Positions 34,614 to 37,213 of a DNA stretch of 37,213 bases are shown here, piece after piece. Source of the stretch: an uncultured Paracoccaceae bacterium. GTDB lineage: Bacteria; Pseudomonadota; Alphaproteobacteria; Rhodobacterales; Rhodobacteraceae. Every line of letters starts with the position of its first letter. Position 1 is the first letter of the stretch. Below the pieces are notes generated by a model, which was given only the letters and a program-made list of their open reading frames with translations, was not told the DNA's origin and did no database searches. The stretch lies in assembly GCA_947500005.1 (NCBI GenBank), contig CANMQJ010000029.1:1-37213 (forward strand), in the 5' to 3' direction. Position numbers and translations under genes: made by a program.

Positions 34614-35729
34614 TCACGCGTTCTTGTAGCGCGTCCAGGTATCGTTCCAGGTTTCCAGCGATTGCTGCACCGGAAGCTCCCGCAGGCGGATGCGTCCGGC
34701 GCGGATCTCATCCAGCGCGTTCGGCCCGTTCAGCACCATGTTCTGGCGCTGCGCCTCGCCCGGCAGCTCATCATTCAGCAGTGCCCAGCCGGCCCGGGTC
34801 GGGATCATTGCGGGATAGGCCTTGAGCGTGGCGGTTTTCACCTGCCCTTCGGGCGACAGCATGTACTGGAGGAAGGTTCGTGCCAGATCCTGATTTCTGG
34901 AGCCGACGCCGATCGAGAGCGACTCGGTCCATTGCAGGCCGCCTTCCTCCGGGATGGTCGTGGTGACATCGGCCCCATCGCGGGCCAGTACGCCGGTGAT
35001 CCAGTCTCCGATGCCGGGGATCGCGGCGACCTCGCCGGAGCGCAGTGCCGACAGCATGCCGCCGTAATCATAGAAGCCGCGCACTTGGGGCCGGAGGGAC
35101 ATCATGGTCTCGGTCAGTTCCGTCCAGTCTCCATCGTCGAGGTCGAAGGGCGCCTCGTTGCCATTGACCAGGCTCAGCGTTCCGAGGTTGGGCAGATGCC
35201 AGTCGAAATGACCGATCCGCCCCTCGTGCCGTGGATCCCACAGGCCGCGGTAGCTGCGCGCTTCCGCTTCGCTCATCGCGGCGCGGTTGTGGGAGAGCCC
35301 GAGGAACCCGAACCGCAGGAAGACCGCGTAGGGGTCACCCTCGAACCAGTGGCCGCGGAAATTCTGGAACTCCGGGAAGAAGTCGTCGAAAGGATAGTCC
35401 TCCGCAGCCAGAGGTTCGATGAAACCCGCCTGTTTCAGCTGCACCACGTATTCCGCATCCGACAGGATCACATCATAGGTACCGGCCGGAGACTGCGCGA
35501 TCTGCGCCAGCATCTGGTCGCCGCCGACATACTCCTTGGCGCGGATGCGAACGTTGTGTGCGTCTTCGAATGCACCGATCACGTCGGGGTCGGCATGGCC
35601 TGCCCAGGTCAGCATCGTCAGGTCGCGGCGGCCCTGCGCGCGCAGGATGGCCGGAGTGGCAATGGCGGCAGCGGCCGCAAGTCCGCCCTTGATCAATTGC
35701 CGCCGAGTGGCGATTATGTCACGTGTCAT
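34614..35729 (-). CDS. Polyamine-type ABC transporter substrate-binding protein, Tat-exported
   Basis: The 371-residue protein starts MTRDIIATRRQLIKGG with the twin arginine and a hydrophobic helix AAAAAIATPAILRAQ, a Tat signal. The mature part LTMLTWAGHADPDVIGAFE resembles PotD/SBP_bac_8-type binding proteins. AGGGAGG before ATG 35729 fixes the start over 35747. It is the first gene of the operon and would define its substrate. Confidence 0.92.
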   Translation of the reverse strand: MTRDIIATRRQLIKGGLAAAAAIATPAILRAQGRRDLTMLTWAGHADPDVIGAFEDAHNVRIRAKEYVGGDQMLAQIAQSPAGTYDVILSDAEYVVQLKQAGFIEPLAAEDYPFDDFFPEFQNFRGHWFEGDPYAVFLRFGFLGLSHNRAAMSEAEARSYRGLWDPRHEGRIGHFDWHLPNLGTLSLVNGNEAPFDLDDGDWTELTETMMSLRPQVRGFYDYGGMLSALRSGEVAAIPGIGDWITGVLARDGADVTTTIPEEGGLQWTESLSIGVGSRNQDLARTFLQYMLSPEGQVKTATLKAYPAMIPTRAGWALLNDELPGEAQRQNMVLNGPNALDEIRAGRIRLRELPVQQSLETWNDTWTRYKNA

Positions 35730-35797
35730 CTTTTCCTCCCTTTTCATCCATCAAGGGTCGGGAAAAGGAAGCAGAAAAACAAATGACCATTCTTCAG

Positions 35798-35808
35798 CTC
35801 AGGCTGAG
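35798..35808. promoter_or_regulatory. Palindromic LysR-type operator candidate
   Basis: CTCAG-G-CTGAG lies in the 105-bp space between the divergent operon and LysR gene. A LysR-type site is expected here; the dyad is short, so it is tentative. Confidence 0.35.
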
Positions 35809-35834
35809 ATTTCTTTTCCGAGGCGGGCAACGCC

Positions 35835-36707
35835 ATGCGTAAACTGCCGCCATTAAACGCAATTCGCGCTTTCGAAGCGGTCGCCCGGAGGCTCAGTTTC
35901 GCCGAGGCAGCGGAAGAGTTGGGCGTCACCGCGACCGCCATCAGCCACCAGATCCGACATCTGGAAGCCTACCTCGGGTTCCAGCTGGTGGAGCGCCGCC
36001 CGCGGCAGATCTCACTAACACCCGCCGGGCAGGACTTGTTCCCAAAGTTGCAGTCGGCTTTCGACACTTTGGGTGAAGCTTTCGCAATGCTCGACAAGGA
36101 GGTCGAGCAATCGCTGGTTCGGGTCACCACCACGTATGCCTTCGCGGAACGCTGGCTGCTTCCACGCCTGGCCGGTTTCTTTGACAAACACAGCGAGATC
36201 CGGGTCGAGGTCGAAACCGATGACGATGTTCTGGACCTGAGGGCAGGCCGGCTTGACTTGGCAATTCGATATGGTTCGCAAGCGTCCGGGACCGAGGAGG
36301 CCGAGGTCTTGTTCTCGGATACCTACATCCCCGTCAGCTTGGCCGATTGCCCGGCCACCTGCTTGCAGGAAAGCAGGCTGCTGGGGTATCGCTGGCGGAA
36401 TGCGGAGATGGGCGGCCCGACCTGGGAGCAATGGTTCAAGGAAGCCGGGGAACCGTTCCCGTTGAACCGCATTACCCGTTTCAGCGATGAAAGCGCGGCG
36501 TTCAACGCTCTGGATCAGGGGCTGGGGCTACTCTTGTCCAGTAGCGCGCTCGTTGATGAAGGTCTGAAATCGGGTCAGTATCGTCAAATCCCCGGTCCAG
36601 AGCTGCGTGGATTTGCCTATTCCCTCGTGGTCAATCAGCTGTCGCGCAACAAGTACGGTGTCAAGACCTTCGCCGAGTGGATCAGGCGAGTTGCCAAACG
36701 GACATGA
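35835..36707 (+). CDS. LysR-type regulator (GcvA-like) of the transport/amidase operon
   Basis: The 290-residue protein has the HTH MRKLPPLNAIRAFEAVARRL, VTATAISHQIRHLEAYLG, and the substrate-binding half with LDLAIRYGSQ and LGLLLSSSAL. It is divergent from the seven-gene operon, so it most likely controls it. The N-terminus is strikingly like the regulator at 27961, so the two are paralogues at opposite ends of the island. Confidence 0.92.
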   Translation: MRKLPPLNAIRAFEAVARRLSFAEAAEELGVTATAISHQIRHLEAYLGFQLVERRPRQISLTPAGQDLFPKLQSAFDTLGEAFAMLDKEVEQSLVRVTTTYAFAERWLLPRLAGFFDKHSEIRVEVETDDDVLDLRAGRLDLAIRYGSQASGTEEAEVLFSDTYIPVSLADCPATCLQESRLLGYRWRNAEMGGPTWEQWFKEAGEPFPLNRITRFSDESAAFNALDQGLGLLLSSSALVDEGLKSGQYRQIPGPELRGFAYSLVVNQLSRNKYGVKTFAEWIRRVAKRT

Positions 36708-36731
36708 GCCTAATCGCCTTGGCATCGACAG

Positions 36732-37213
36732 GGCTTTGATGGTGTGACCGCCCCCCGACGGCATCAATGTGCCAAGGTGGGTCTGCGATGATCCACAAAG
36801 GAGGACGGTCATGTCGGAGATTATCACTGTCGGGCTCGACCTGGCGAAGAATGTTTTTCAGGCTCACGGGGCCGATGCCTCAGGCCAAGCGGTGCTGCGC
36901 AAGAAGCTGAGAAGAGATCCGGTCCTTGAGTTTTTCGCACGTCTGCCGTCCTGCGTCGTTGCCATGGAAGCTTGTGGTGGCGCGCATTTCTGGGGCTGCG
37001 AGATCAGCGAACTGGGCCATGAGGTGAAGCTCATTCCGCCTGCCTACGTCAAGCCCTTCGTGAAGCGACAGAAGAATGATGCGGCCGATGCCGAGGCGAT
37101 TTGCGAAGCAGCGACGCGCCCGACGATGCGCTTCGTCCCGGTGAAGAGCGAGGAGACACAAGGTGCGGCCATGGTGTTTCGCGTGCGCGAACTTCTGATC
37201 CGGCAGCGGACTC
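36732..37213 (+). mobile_element. IS110-family insertion sequence (cut by window end)
   Basis: The 80-base leader matches the remnant at 26852-26928. The transposase follows directly. The LysR stop lies 25 bases before, so the left end is between 36708 and 36732. The leader contains CCTTGGCA (36717-36724) and TGCCAAGG (36770-36777), which can pair. Confidence 0.88.
36811..37213 (+). CDS. IS110-family transposase (N-terminal part)
   Basis: The first 134 residues show the DEDD catalytic pattern: VGLDLAKN (Asp10), AMEACGG (Glu52) and QKNDAADAEAICEAA with two Asp. LIPPAYVKPFVKRQKNDAAD is typical of IS110/IS1111-type enzymes. GGAGG lies upstream of ATG 36811. The C-terminal half, with the catalytic Ser, lies beyond the window. 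Confidence 0.95.
   Translation, partial: MSEIITVGLDLAKNVFQAHGADASGQAVLRKKLRRDPVLEFFARLPSCVVAMEACGGAHFWGCEISELGHEVKLIPPAYVKPFVKRQKNDAADAEAICEAATRPTMRFVPVKSEETQGAAMVFRVRELLIRQRT

Overview
The window comes from a high-GC alphaproteobacterium, most likely Rhodobacteraceae (Roseobacter-type). The basis is the 41-residue L36 protein, the TGA-N9-TCA iron box, a textbook RpoH promoter before clpB, and the set of housekeeping genes. I cannot name the genus from sequence alone.

(1) 1-11,922: an integrated mobile element, cut at the left edge by an IS21-family end inserted into tcmP. It lies against the 3' end of a tRNA-Val(UAC) gene (11,923-11,998), a typical integration site. Reading away from the tRNA on the minus strand there is a strong promoter with a palindromic operator, a small helix-turn-helix gene, two small unknown genes, and a 1,047-residue primase/helicase-like protein (prim-pol + Zn finger + DUF927 ATPase). 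Directly after that gene is an array of ten GGGGCGACA-type 9-mers, five in each orientation, arranged as a large imperfect palindrome around an ~90-bp core. This resembles the primase/replicase + iteron-origin module of phage satellites (PICI/SaPI type). The cargo is visibly AT-richer: an unknown KAP/STAND-like ATPase, a secreted peptidoglycan-binding-like protein and a membrane-anchored Mrr-type nuclease. A serine recombinase and the DUF5131/TcmP pair follow. No integrase is visible; it may lie beyond the left edge.

(2) 12,000-26,750: ordinary chromosome. It holds a serralysin-like RTX protein (with Glu in place of the Met-turn Met), RidA, an XRE-cupin/GNAT/DMT operon, a Fe(III)-binding protein behind an iron-Rhodo-box, a methyltransferase, rpmJ, tRNA-Val(GAC), an N-formylglutamate amidohydrolase, a Zn-finger DinB, a Nudix hydrolase, a possible structured RNA, pyrF and clpB.

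(3) 26,850-37,213: a metabolic island bracketed by two inverted copies of the same IS110-family leader. The left copy is a solo remnant; the right copy is followed by the transposase, which runs off the window. Inside are two related GcvA-like LysR regulators, an azoreductase, and a tightly coupled seven-gene operon: Tat-exported binding protein, two permeases, ATPase, amidase, NodB-type deacetylase and DUF1989 protein. The operon looks like an uptake-and-hydrolysis pathway for a nitrogenous compound whose identity cannot be read from the sequence.
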